A DNA stretch of 64,000 bases from Candidatus Accumulibacter aalborgensis. GTDB lineage: Bacteria; Pseudomonadota; Gammaproteobacteria; Burkholderiales; Rhodocyclaceae. The notes below the pieces were generated by a model. It made no database searches and was not told the origin of the DNA. It saw nothing but the letters and a program-made list of their open reading frames with translations. The stretch spans positions 1 to 64,000 of the forward strand of contig NZ_FLQX01000146.1 in assembly GCF_900089955.1 (NCBI RefSeq). Reading direction: 5' to 3'. This document shows, piece after piece, positions 47,149 through 55,538 of the stretch. The stretch's first letter is position 1. Each line of letters opens with the position of its first letter. Position numbers and translations under genes: made by a program.

Positions 47149-47340
47149 ATGACCATGAACGAAGCAACAGCCGTGACCAGAGACCCTGTGTGCGGAATGA
47201 CCGTGGATCCAGCGACGGCCGTCCACGCCGAACGCGATGGGAAAACGTTCTACTTCTGCGGCGAGTGCTGTCGGACAAAGTTCTTCTCCACTCCGGCTGA
47301 CGCCAAACCGAAGCACAAGTCTGGTGGCTGCTGCAGCTAG
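47149..47340 (+). CDS. Small YHS domain protein with Cys-rich tail
   Basis: A 63-residue YHS protein (RDPVCGMTVDPATAV, then FYFCGECCRTKFF) with a C-terminal GGCCS. Six Cys residues in all give it strong metal-binding potential. A GGAGAG Shine-Dalgarno precedes the ATG. It is the last gene of the plus-strand part of the copper island. Confidence 0.87.
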   Translation: MTMNEATAVTRDPVCGMTVDPATAVHAERDGKTFYFCGECCRTKFFSTPADAKPKHKSGGCCS

Positions 47341-47548
47341 GTCTTTAGCAATGCTCTCAACGTAGCACGCCAATAGCATAAATACATCAGCGCGGCCGGC
47401 AAACTGGTTGAACGTTGGGGATGTACCCGGCAAAGTAGCTATCCCATTGATACAGAGGTAAAGTTTTATATGCTGTGATTTTTATGTCAACGTCGTTGAC
47501 TCGTTCTCTAACCTCCTATTTTCTCAATCTTTTTTCATTTAGTCGCGT

Positions 47549-47690
47549 TTGACGGAGAAGGCTTTATCCCGAACAGGCATTCTCAGTTTTCCCCGCCTGA
47601 TCGCCTGCCTGCTCGGTGGATACACGTCCAAAGTGCAGTCTGAACTGGACGCCTTCTTCACCAACGTGGCGAAACTGTGCAAAATCCCTG
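47549..47690 (+). pseudogene. IS4-like transposase N-terminal remnant
   Basis: A frame reading EKALSRTGILSFPRLIACLL, then SELDAFFTNVAKLCKIPEV, resembles the N-terminal part of IS4-type transposases. It runs into the 3' end of the minus-strand AhpD-like gene and has no catalytic part. The preceding 47341-47548 is AT-rich without a gene. Confidence 0.6.
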
Positions 47691-48212
47691 AGGTTCCACG
47701 CCAAGTGCTGCATTGAATTTGCTCGACATATTCTGGAACGCCACGAGTGCGGTTAGCTCGATGATGGCATCATCGTCGAAATGTACGCGCAGGCGGGCGA
47801 AGTGCTTCGGTGTTGTCTGTCGGTCAGACCACGTCATCGCCTCTGCATAGGCGAGCGCAGCTTTTTCCTGCTCCGAGAACTTCGTGCTGTCCTCGAAAAC
47901 CGGGAGGTCGGCAAGCTTCCCCGGATCCACGCCGCGTTTCAGCACGGTCGCAGAATTGATATCCACGCAGAACGCACACCAGTTGATCTGCGACACCCGC
48001 ACGGTGACCAGCGATCGCAAGGCGGGCGCCAACGGCGATGCCCGCCGGTCGAGCGCGCCATAGAGCGTGGCGAGCGCGGCGAAAACCTTGGGCGTGCGGC
48101 CCCACAGCTTTGCCGGTTCAAGCACCGAGCCATAGCGGCGCCGCTGATTCCAGAAGAACAGCCTGACGTACCAGGGAAATCGATGGGCCTTGGATGAGTC
48201 AACAAAAGCCAT
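47658..48212 (-). CDS. AhpD-like carboxymuconolactone decarboxylase family protein
   Basis: A 184-residue protein with the AhpD fold signature: RSLVTVRVSQINWCAFCVD holds the redox CxxC (CAFC), followed by an all-helical C-terminus ending SKFNAALGVEPQGFC. Family members are peroxidase partners or decarboxylases; here a thiol redox role under metal stress is plausible. ATG 48212 has GGAG 8 bp before it. The last few residues come from the joint with the transposase remnant but add only a short tail. Confidence 0.82.
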   Translation of the reverse strand: MAFVDSSKAHRFPWYVRLFFWNQRRRYGSVLEPAKLWGRTPKVFAALATLYGALDRRASPLAPALRSLVTVRVSQINWCAFCVDINSATVLKRGVDPGKLADLPVFEDSTKFSEQEKAALAYAEAMTWSDRQTTPKHFARLRVHFDDDAIIELTALVAFQNMSSKFNAALGVEPQGFCTVSPRW

Positions 48213-48402
48213 ACACTTTTCTCCAGGTGTCCGCTGGCGCAAACTCGGATCACTCCGGCGTCGTTGACATCGGTAGATCGTGAGACATCGGCTCGCGCGG
48301 TCGGGTCCGACGACGAAGTGCCCGCTCGACCAGCTAGCCGAGGTCGGCTCGACGCCTTGGCGCGGAGCTACTCGCACGATTCGTCAGTTGATCAAGCCTT
48401 CC

Positions 48403-48900
48403 TTAGCTGCGCAGGTAGGCAAGCAGGTCTTCCCAGTCGCGACTGCCCATCGACCAGCGCGGCATGTCCTCATCCAGGGGATTCCCGGCCGGGTCGGCAC
48501 CCTGGAAGACTGCGCGTCGCAGGGTGTCATCGGTGTACCGTTCGTGCCCCCCGTGACCATCGCCGTCGTGGTGTTCGCCGAAAAGTGCCTCGCGGCTAAG
48601 GGGCGGTGCCGTCTCCCAAAATTTGGGCATCATCCGCGCGCCGTGACGGTCAGAGCCGTGGCAGGTTGCGCAACCGCCGCCCATCATGCGCATGTGCAGA
48701 TTTCCACCCTTGCGGGTGATCGCATCGCCGGATGCGCTGGTGCCAGTGAAGTAGATACGCTCACCGTTGTTCGCATAGCGATCCGGGACCACGGAGTTGC
48801 TCATCATATGCCCCGGCCCCATATCGCAACCGGAAATAAGGATAGCCAACAACCCTCCCAGCAGGGATGTCACTCGTCTAACAGGGATCGCAGTGTTCAT
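48403..48900 (-). CDS. c-type cytochrome lipoprotein
   Basis: A 165-residue protein with a lipoprotein signal (SLLGGLLAILISGC, lipid Cys near residue 24) and a haem site CATCH (about 77), followed by His-rich GEHHDGDGHGGHERY and an axial Met probably in DMPRWSMGS. It is probably attached to the outer or inner membrane facing the periplasm. It is transcribed away from the CopA/CopB pair. ATG 48900 is chosen for the signal peptide; the Shine-Dalgarno is weak. Confidence 0.84.
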   Translation of the reverse strand: MNTAIPVRRVTSLLGGLLAILISGCDMGPGHMMSNSVVPDRYANNGERIYFTGTSASGDAITRKGGNLHMRMMGGGCATCHGSDRHGARMMPKFWETAPPLSREALFGEHHDGDGHGGHERYTDDTLRRAVFQGADPAGNPLDEDMPRWSMGSRDWEDLLAYLRS

Positions 48901-49186
48901 GGAGATCTTGGCTCTATCACTTTCTTGTGAGTTGATCTTGGGCTTGAGGTCATTTGGCCGTTCGGTTGGCATCGGCCAGCGCGTGCTGCTGTCCTTTCCG
49001 GCGAGTGCGAGAACTTGCCCAGTGCATCCCGGTGGCAACGGCAACCAGCACAGCGCTTCAGGAAATGATCTGGGTGCCGGCGCCTCGTAACCGACCAGTC
49101 CGTGCAACAGGTACGGCTGCCAAGGCGGCGGTGGGGATAAAGCCGCGCTTCCTGAGCTTCTTTAGCAGCAAGCTCTGCGTTCTTTG

Positions 49187-50233
49187 TCAAAACCAGAAGC
49201 GCAGGCCGGCAACCCACAGAGTGTCACTTGTTCGGGTGCCCTCGGCGCGGGCCAAGTCGGCTGTCTGGCCGAACTTGCTGGTCCATTCGACGCCCACATA
49301 CGGCGCGAACTGGCGGGAGACCTCGTAGCGCAGGCGCAAGCCAGCTACCGCGTCGGAGAGGCCGCTGCCGGTGCCGCGGGCGGTATCGTCCTTGCCGTAG
49401 GCGTCGATTTCGACGCGCGGCTGGAGAACCAGGCGCTGCGTGAGCAGCAGCTCGTACTCGGCACTCAGGCGCCATGCCGTGCGTCCTTCATCGCCCACGT
49501 AGCCGGTCAAGTCCAGCTCGAACCAGTACGGCGCGAGTCCTTGTACGCCGAAGGCGGCCCAGGTTCGGTTGGGTCCTTTTCCCGAATCAAAGCGCACGCC
49601 GATCTGCGTGTCCCAGTAGCTGGCGATGGCGTGACCCCAGAGCACTTCGCTGCGCGCTTCCTCCAGCTTGCTGTTGGCGTAGTTGCCCTCCGCCTTGAGT
49701 ACCAGGCGATTGTAGTCGCGGCCGAACCAGGCTCGCGCATCGTAGGAGGTGGCATTGCCATCGCCGCCATACACCCGCTCCAGGCGGTCGAAGAGCACCG
49801 TGCCAAAGCTGTGTTCATCGGCGAGACGCAAGCGCTCCGGCCCGGGGAGGGCATACTTGCCCGTGTCGAGCGTATAGCCGTCGGAGTAAGCGTTCGGGTC
49901 ACGGGCGTCGGCGGGCGCCCTGCCGCCCTGCATCTGCAGGTCACCATGGTCCATGCCTGCCATGCCGCCCGGAGCATCAGCCGGATGGGTCTTCGTCTTG
50001 CCGCTGTCGGCATCGGGCACGGTGGCAGACTCCATGGTTCCGTGATTCATTCCGGACATTGGCGTCGCGGGTGCGGCGGCGGGCGCTGGTGACGGATCGC
50101 CATGATGTCCCGCGTGTTCGTCGGCCGTTGGCACCGATTGCGCCCACGCGGTGGCTGCTCCCGACAAGGCAATGGCCAGGGCCAGCGCGCTGAATCGCTG
50201 CAGCGTTTTCTCCCTTCTGACTGAAGCGCTCAT
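49187..50233 (-). CDS. copB: Outer-membrane copper resistance protein CopB/PcoB
   Basis: A 348-residue protein: signal peptide (ALALAIALSGAATAWAQ), a Met/His-rich stretch with MSGMNHGTME and MAGMDHGDLQMQG, then a beta-barrel domain (FDRLERVYGGDGNATSYDAR, FGRDYNRLVLKAEG, LLLTQRLVLQPRVEIDAYG) ending in Phe (VAGLRFWF), typical of outer-membrane proteins. CopB works with the CopA oxidase to handle periplasmic copper. ATG 50233 overlaps the CopA stop by 4 bp. Confidence 0.93.
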   Translation of the reverse strand: MSASVRREKTLQRFSALALAIALSGAATAWAQSVPTADEHAGHHGDPSPAPAAAPATPMSGMNHGTMESATVPDADSGKTKTHPADAPGGMAGMDHGDLQMQGGRAPADARDPNAYSDGYTLDTGKYALPGPERLRLADEHSFGTVLFDRLERVYGGDGNATSYDARAWFGRDYNRLVLKAEGNYANSKLEEARSEVLWGHAIASYWDTQIGVRFDSGKGPNRTWAAFGVQGLAPYWFELDLTGYVGDEGRTAWRLSAEYELLLTQRLVLQPRVEIDAYGKDDTARGTGSGLSDAVAGLRLRYEVSRQFAPYVGVEWTSKFGQTADLARAEGTRTSDTLWVAGLRFWF

Positions 50234-52059
50234 GTCACCACCACCTCGCGGAACATGCCCGCGTCCATGTGGAACAGAAGGTGGCAGTGCCAGGCCCAGC
50301 GACCGAGCGCGTTCGATGTTACGAGAAAGCTCAAACGCTGGGCGGGCTGCACTGGAATCGTGTGCCGCCGGGCCTGGAATTTCCCGTCTGATGATTCGAG
50401 TTCGCTCCACATGCCGTGCAAGTGCATGGGGTGGGTCATCATCGTGTCGTTGTGCAGGATGACCCGCAGGCGTTCGCCGTAGTTGAAATGCACCGGGGTC
50501 GATTGGCCAAACTCGAGGCCGTCGACCGACCAGGCGTAGCGCTCCATGTTGCCGGTCAGATGGAGCTCGATCTCGCGCTCTGCCCCGCGCGGGTCTAGCG
50601 GGCCGCCGATGGTCGACAGGTCGGCGAGAGTGAGCACCCTGCGGCCACTGTTGCGCAGGCCGACACCCGGGTCGTCGAGATTGGTGCGCGGCATATCCAC
50701 GCGCATGTCGGTACTCGGGCCGTACTCGGTGCGGGCATGACGCACGGTCTGGCTGGCAGTCGCCAGGCCGCCCGTGGGCATGCCGTGCTGGCTGTGATCC
50801 ATGGCCATCTCGCCGTGGTTCATGCCGGCCATGGCACCGTGGTTCATCTGACCTGCGGCAGCATGATCCATGCCGCCCATGGCGCGGCTGGTCATCCCGG
50901 TGCCCATCGCGCCCATCATGTCGGCCATCGTCAGCCGCTCCGGAGCGTCGACTTCGGGCACGTTTGCACTCACGCCTTCACGCACGGCCAGCGTCCCGCG
51001 GGCATACCCGCTGCGGTCCATCGATTGCGCGAAAATGGTGTAGGCCTCGTCTTTCGGCTCGACGATTACGTCGTAGGTTTCACCCGGGCCGAAGCGGAAC
51101 TCGTCGACGCTTACCGCCTCGACATCGACGCCATCCGCCTGAACCACGGTCATTTTCAGGCCCGGGATGCGCACGTCGTAGAAGGTGTTGCCGGCGCCGT
51201 TGACGAAGCGCAGGCGTAGCCGCTCGCCGGGACGGAACAGGCCGGTCCAGTTGCCGGCCGGCGTGGTGCCATTCATCAGGTAGGTGAGCGTCGCCGCCGA
51301 CAGGTCGGCCAGGTCGGTCGGACTCATGCGCATTTCGTTCCACATCTTGCGCTTGCCGACCGCCGCCTGCAGACCCTCGCGCGAGGCATCGCGGAAGAAC
51401 TCGACTGCCGTTGGCTGGTTGTAGTTGTAGTAGTCGCTCTTGCTCTTCAGCTTGGCGAACACCTGCATCGGGTCCTGGGCGGTCCAGTCGGACAACTGCA
51501 CCACCAGGTCTCGATCGGCGCGGATCCTTTCGCCGTCACGCGGCTCGATGATGATCGTGCCGTACATGCCGGTAATCTCCTGCATGCCGGAGTGCGAGTG
51601 GTACCAGTAGGTACCACTCTGCTCGATCCGGAACCGATAGGTGAAGGTTGCACCAGGCGCGATGCCAGGGAAGCTGATGCCGGGCACGCCGTCCATCTGG
51701 TAGGGCAGGATGATTCCATGCCAGTGGATCGAGGTCGCTACGGGCAGGCGATTGGTGACCCGGATGGTGACCTCATCACCCTCGCGCAGGCGCAGCGTGG
51801 GTGCGGGAATCGAGCCGTTGATGGTCGTCGCCATGCGTGGAGTGCCGGTGAAGTTCACCGCGGTTTCGGCGATGACCAGATTGATGTTCGCTCCCGACAG
51901 TATCGGCATCGCGGCTGCCGAGCCCTGGCTGGCAGCCGCCAGAGCGCGGCCAACGAAGGACGACAGTCCCGCCAGCACCCCACCGGCCGCAAGGCCCTGC
52001 ACAAATCGCCGCCGTGGCGGGTGTGGAACGGCGAGCGAAAACGGCAAACGATTCGTCAT
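50230..52059 (-). CDS. copA: Multicopper oxidase CopA (TAT-exported)
   Basis: A 609-residue copper oxidase: twin-arginine signal (PRRRFVQGLAAGG), type 2/3 copper ligands HWHGIILPYQ and WYHSHSGMQE, and type 1/3 ligands HPMHLHGMW and WAWHCHLLFHMDAGMF. The insert MGGMDHAAAGQMNHGAMAGM and further repeats is Met/His-rich, as in PcoA/CopA, and binds extra copper. It oxidises periplasmic Cu(I) to less toxic Cu(II). A cop-box-like site lies about 130 bp upstream. It shares its symbol with, but is unrelated to, the ATPase CopA. Confidence 0.95.
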   Translation of the reverse strand: MTNRLPFSLAVPHPPRRRFVQGLAAGGVLAGLSSFVGRALAAASQGSAAAMPILSGANINLVIAETAVNFTGTPRMATTINGSIPAPTLRLREGDEVTIRVTNRLPVATSIHWHGIILPYQMDGVPGISFPGIAPGATFTYRFRIEQSGTYWYHSHSGMQEITGMYGTIIIEPRDGERIRADRDLVVQLSDWTAQDPMQVFAKLKSKSDYYNYNQPTAVEFFRDASREGLQAAVGKRKMWNEMRMSPTDLADLSAATLTYLMNGTTPAGNWTGLFRPGERLRLRFVNGAGNTFYDVRIPGLKMTVVQADGVDVEAVSVDEFRFGPGETYDVIVEPKDEAYTIFAQSMDRSGYARGTLAVREGVSANVPEVDAPERLTMADMMGAMGTGMTSRAMGGMDHAAAGQMNHGAMAGMNHGEMAMDHSQHGMPTGGLATASQTVRHARTEYGPSTDMRVDMPRTNLDDPGVGLRNSGRRVLTLADLSTIGGPLDPRGAEREIELHLTGNMERYAWSVDGLEFGQSTPVHFNYGERLRVILHNDTMMTHPMHLHGMWSELESSDGKFQARRHTIPVQPAQRLSFLVTSNALGRWAWHCHLLFHMDAGMFREVVVT

Positions 52060-52190
52060 CTTTCAATGGTCTCCAAGCGGAAATGGCGTCGCCGTGCGGC
52101 GCGGTGCGACGGATCACTCTGCAGGCGGGAAAACTGCACTGGAGCGAGCATGGCATAGCGACGCGGCACTGTCAGGAAGATGAACACATC

Positions 52191-52206
52191 ATTACAAAAC
52201 TGTCGG
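52191..52206. promoter_or_regulatory. cop-box-like operator 3 (weaker)
   Basis: ATTACAAAACTGTCGG: one half-site identical to the other two boxes (ATTACA-N4-TGT) and a poorer second half. It lies upstream of the multicopper oxidase gene. The rest of 52060-52373 shows no gene. Confidence 0.4.
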
Positions 52207-52373
52207 TTTTCGAGCCCGGTCAGTCGGCGCTGCCGGGGTCACCTTTAAGCCGCCCATGGCCATCGCGTGCCTGGTGCCGGTACACGTCGATTGACGAGGT
52301 GCAGGCAGCCAAAACGTGCCGGTGCGAGTTGCCGACGCATCCGACCGATCCGGTTCAACGACTGAGGGTGACC

Positions 52374-52811
52374 TTATCGGATGCCGGCCTTGCGCTGCTC
52401 GAGCCGCACATAGGCGGTGATCTGCGCGACGTCGTCCGGGGTCAGGCCGGGAACAGGCGGCATGTCGCCGAACTGCCAGTGGTGCGCCCGCGAGCCACTT
52501 TTTACGGCCAACTGGAAAGCCGCGTCGCCGTGATGCGAGGGTTCATAGATCTTGCTCAGCATCGGCGGCCCCTTGTCGCTGCCTTGCAGTTTAGCGCCGT
52601 GGCAGGAAGCGCAGTTCTTCTCGAACAGGACCTTGCCTGCCGTCGGGTTGGGCATCAGCCCGGGGCTCGGCTGCGGTACTTGAATGTCTTGCGCCGCGAC
52701 CGGCAGGCTGATCGCCAACGCGACGATTACCAGCGCGAGCAGACAAAGCTGCAGGCGGGTGTTGCGCTGGTTTGCGGAAATCGCCAGCGAGCGATTGGGT
52801 GACTGGTTCAC
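52374..52811 (-). CDS. Periplasmic c-type cytochrome
   Basis: A 145-residue protein: signal peptide (LCLLALVIVALAISLPVAAQ), class I cytochrome c with CASCH (about 68-72) and a likely axial Met in GDMPPVPGL. It is probably translated from GTG 52811. Together with the other three cytochrome domains of the island it gives this locus an unusually rich electron-transfer set. Confidence 0.88.
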   Translation of the reverse strand: MNQSPNRSLAISANQRNTRLQLCLLALVIVALAISLPVAAQDIQVPQPSPGLMPNPTAGKVLFEKNCASCHGAKLQGSDKGPPMLSKIYEPSHHGDAAFQLAVKSGSRAHHWQFGDMPPVPGLTPDDVAQITAYVRLEQRKAGIR

Positions 52812-52966
52812 TTATGCGTTTCCCCCATGGTCGTGATGGCGGCCAGCGCCTGGCGGCGCTGCCGAGCAGCACGAATGTGGTACCGGCTTGGCATGTGCTT
52901 CTGCATTGGCCTTCCGCCAATCACGAAAGCTGGCCAGAAGTCGTTTCAGCCAGTGAATCATTTGCC

Positions 52967-53305
52967 TTATTTCCCTTGACTGCCATGCGCTCCGGGCGTC
53001 ATGGGCATCCCTTGCTTACCCTGCATGCCCGTGTTGCCTTGGCCACCGCCCATCGGGCAGCCAGCGCCGAAGTCTTTCATCATCGCTTGCATGTCGTCCA
53101 TCTGTGCCGCCATCATCGGCATGCGAGCTTCGCCTTCAGTCTTCTGCATGGTTTGCATACGCGCCTGCATGGTCTGCATTCGGGCCTGCATCTGATCGTG
53201 CGGCGGGTTCGCCGGCGCCGTTTTCTCGGCAGCCAGCAAGGCGACTGGTGCGCTCAGCGCAGTGACCAAGGTGATCATCAGGATCTTGCGGGACAGGGTT
53301 TTCAT
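52967..53305 (-). CDS. Met-rich periplasmic protein (probable copper binder)
   Basis: A 112-residue protein: signal peptide (ILMITLVTALSAPVALLAA), then near-repeats MQARMQTMQARMQTMQKTEG and MPMMAAQMDDMQAMM, a single Cys (GAGCPMGGG) and a Gly/Met tail. Mature copper chaperones such as CopC/CopK-type or SilE-like proteins also rely on Met, but no exact family was recognised. The near-perfect cop-box-like site 83 bp upstream argues for copper control. Confidence 0.75.
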   Translation of the reverse strand: MKTLSRKILMITLVTALSAPVALLAAEKTAPANPPHDQMQARMQTMQARMQTMQKTEGEARMPMMAAQMDDMQAMMKDFGAGCPMGGGQGNTGMQGKQGMPMTPGAHGSQGK

Positions 53306-53387
53306 GGCTATTCCTCTGATTGGTTAGCGGCTCGTCTGTGGCAATACACCACATCCACGAGTATTGACGATCGATACCGACAACGAC

Positions 53388-53414
53388 CTGACACAGGAAT
53401 TACATTTTTGTCAT
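53388..53414. promoter_or_regulatory. cop-box-like operator 2
   Basis: CTGACA-N5-ATTACATTTTTGTCAT, matching operator 1 at 33392 except for three positions by eye. It lies upstream of the Met-rich protein gene and near the right end of the island. Confidence 0.62.
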
Positions 53415-53446
53415 CTGCGTTCTTGTTTGGTCACGCCCCACGGTAA

Positions 53447-53585
53447 ATGGGCGTTGGCATCGACGACCGGCTGCCGACGCACGCCGCGCCGATCCCGGTT
53501 TGACTCGCTCAACATGTGATGCAGCGCTTGGTAATGGCTGTTGGCCACCGCTTCCGCCATACATTCCACGTTCCGGCGCGAACTC
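53447..53585 (-). repeat. Inverted repeat, right copy (139 bp), IS701-type remnant
   Basis: Reads as transposase on the minus strand (SSRRNVECMAEAVANS, then LHHMLSESNRDRRGVRR, then PVVDANAH), pointing into the island. It is the inverted partner of 31582-31720. The rest of the element is missing. Its outer edge touches kdpE-like sequence. Confidence 0.88.
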
Positions 53586-53586
53586 G

Positions 53587-53849
53587 GTCTTCGACGTGCG
53601 CCGGGCCCCAGACGTTTTTCAGCAGTTGGCGACGGGTCAGCACGCAATCGGGATTGGCGATCAGATCGCTGAGCAGCCGGTATTCGATCGGTGTCAGGTG
53701 GATCGGGTTGCCATTGCGCACAACGCTCACCACCCCGCTGCTTGGGGTTCGCGCGCAGGCGTGGCGTCCGAGGGCGGCTGGCTGCCGTTTCTACACGAAA
53801 CGACACAGAGCCGCCACTCAGCGGTCCCAAAGGGCTTGGTCAGATAGAC
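53587..53849 (-). pseudogene. kdpE: kdpE-like response regulator, middle fragment
   Basis: It reads YLTKPFGTAE (end of a receiver domain), then, after a frame change, VVRNGNPIHLTPIEYRLLSD, then LTRRQLLKNVWGPAHVED, the start of a KdpE-type winged helix. The frame breaks into IS701-like DNA exactly after VED. The 3' piece lies at 31417-31539. The N-terminal receiver half is not found upstream. Confidence 0.75.
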
Positions 53850-54017
53850 GACGACAATGACAAAAGGCGGGTCGGTCGTCTGGAGAACCGATCTCGCTGC
53901 ATTCGGTGGCACTCTCTCAAGAAAAGCGCTCCCTGCCGGCAGGGGCAAATGTTTACACCATTTTTATTTTCGATTTAGCACACTGGCTACCTCTCGTCTG
54001 AACTTCACTTGCCGGCC

Positions 54018-55538
54018 ATGGACACCGCATTGCCATCCAGTTGGCGCAGGGCCCGATACGTAGTCGCTGCCGTCCTCTGTCTGCTGACGATGCTCGGGAC
54101 GCTTCCGCTGCGGGAGTTGCTCGATCTCGCCAACATCGTGATGATCTTCCTGCTGACCGTGTTCGTGGCCGCCGTCTGGCTTGGGCGAGGTCCAGCGGTG
54201 ATGGCGGCCTTCCTTGCTGTGGCCCTGTTCGACTTCTTTTTCGTTCCGCCACATCTGTCGTTTGCCGTCGCTGACGGACAGTATCTGGTGACTTTCGCGG
54301 TCATGCTGGCCGTCGGACTGATCACCTCCCACCTGGGCGCACTTCTTTCCGAGCGGACGACCGAGGCCCAGTCGCGAGAACACGAGACGCGAGCTTTGTA
54401 CCAATTGGCACGCGATCTTGGCGGCGCGCTGACGGTCGGCCAGGTCGCCGACATCACACAGCATTTTCTGGCTACGGTCGACATGGAGGGCACCGTGCTG
54501 GTTGCCGACACACAGCGGGAAATTGCCTCCTTTCATGAATACGGCGGCCACCACCTGAATGATCTGGAGCAGGGCTTCGCACGTTCGGCCTACGAACGGC
54601 GGACAATCGTCGAGACGGATACACTGGCCGGGATGGGCGTGGCCATCGTCTTTCTGCCGCTCGTGGCCCCGGCGCACGTCCTTGGCGTGCTGGCCCTGGC
54701 GCCACGGACGGACGACGTCGACCACGTGCGCTCTCTGCGACCTTTGCTGGAAGCGGTCGCGTCACTGTTGGCGATCACGCTCGAACGGCTGCACTACGCC
54801 GAGGCAGCGCAGAGCAGCGAACTGCAGGTTTCGGCCGAGCGCTTGCGGACATCGATCCTGTCGTCGCTGTCGCACGACTTGCGGACACCGCTGACGAGTC
54901 TGGTCGGCCTCGCCGATACGCTGGTACAACGGCAGCCCCCGCTGGACGAGGGCGCCATCGAGACGGCAGGCATCATTCGCGATCAGGCGCACGCGATGCA
55001 TCACCTGATGTCGAATCTGCTCGAAATGGCGCGCCTGCAGGCGGGAGCCGTCACCCTGAACAAGGAATGGCAGCCCTTCGACGAGGTTGTCGGCTCGAGT
55101 GCGCGTCTGCTCACCGGTCTTCTCGCCCACCGCAAACTTGAAATCGGACTGTCGCGGAATCTTCCCTTGGTGCACTTCGATGCCGTTCTGCTCGAACGTG
55201 TCCTGTGCAATCTGCTAGAAAACGCCGCCAAGTATTCGCCGCCAGAGGCGCGGATTCAGGTGATCGCCGGCACGCGCGAGGAATGGCTGGAGGTCAGCAT
55301 AGGGAACGACGGCCCCGGCTTTCCCGCCGCTCGCATCGACCACGTTTTCGATCCGTTTGCCAGGGGTGAGCGGGAGCCGGCGGTGGCTGGCACGGGCCTG
55401 GGCCTGGCGATCTGCAAGGCGATCATCGAGGCCCATGGCGGCACGATCGTCGCCGAGAACCGTCCCGGTGGTGCCTGCGTGCGCTTCACGCTTCCCCTCG
55501 GCACGCCCCCGGCCATGGAAGAAGAGGCGACGCCATGA
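54018..55538 (+). CDS. KdpD-type sensor kinase lacking the N-terminal KdpD domain
   Basis: A 506-residue kinase equal to the C-terminal half of KdpD: DUF4118 with four close TM helices (VVAAVLCLLTMLGTLPL, IVMIFLLTVFVAAVWL, GPAVMAAFLAVALFDFFF, FAVMLAVGLITSHLG), GAF (about 135-265), HisKA with His286 (SLSHDLRTPLTSLVG) and HATPase (GTGLGLAICKAI). The N-terminal KdpD/USP domain with its Walker A loop is absent. With KdpE and Kup following, it should sense potassium or osmotic state. ATG 54018 is used; TTG 54009 is possible. Confidence 0.88.
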   Translation: MDTALPSSWRRARYVVAAVLCLLTMLGTLPLRELLDLANIVMIFLLTVFVAAVWLGRGPAVMAAFLAVALFDFFFVPPHLSFAVADGQYLVTFAVMLAVGLITSHLGALLSERTTEAQSREHETRALYQLARDLGGALTVGQVADITQHFLATVDMEGTVLVADTQREIASFHEYGGHHLNDLEQGFARSAYERRTIVETDTLAGMGVAIVFLPLVAPAHVLGVLALAPRTDDVDHVRSLRPLLEAVASLLAITLERLHYAEAAQSSELQVSAERLRTSILSSLSHDLRTPLTSLVGLADTLVQRQPPLDEGAIETAGIIRDQAHAMHHLMSNLLEMARLQAGAVTLNKEWQPFDEVVGSSARLLTGLLAHRKLEIGLSRNLPLVHFDAVLLERVLCNLLENAAKYSPPEARIQVIAGTREEWLEVSIGNDGPGFPAARIDHVFDPFARGEREPAVAGTGLGLAICKAIIEAHGGTIVAENRPGGACVRFTLPLGTPPAMEEEATP

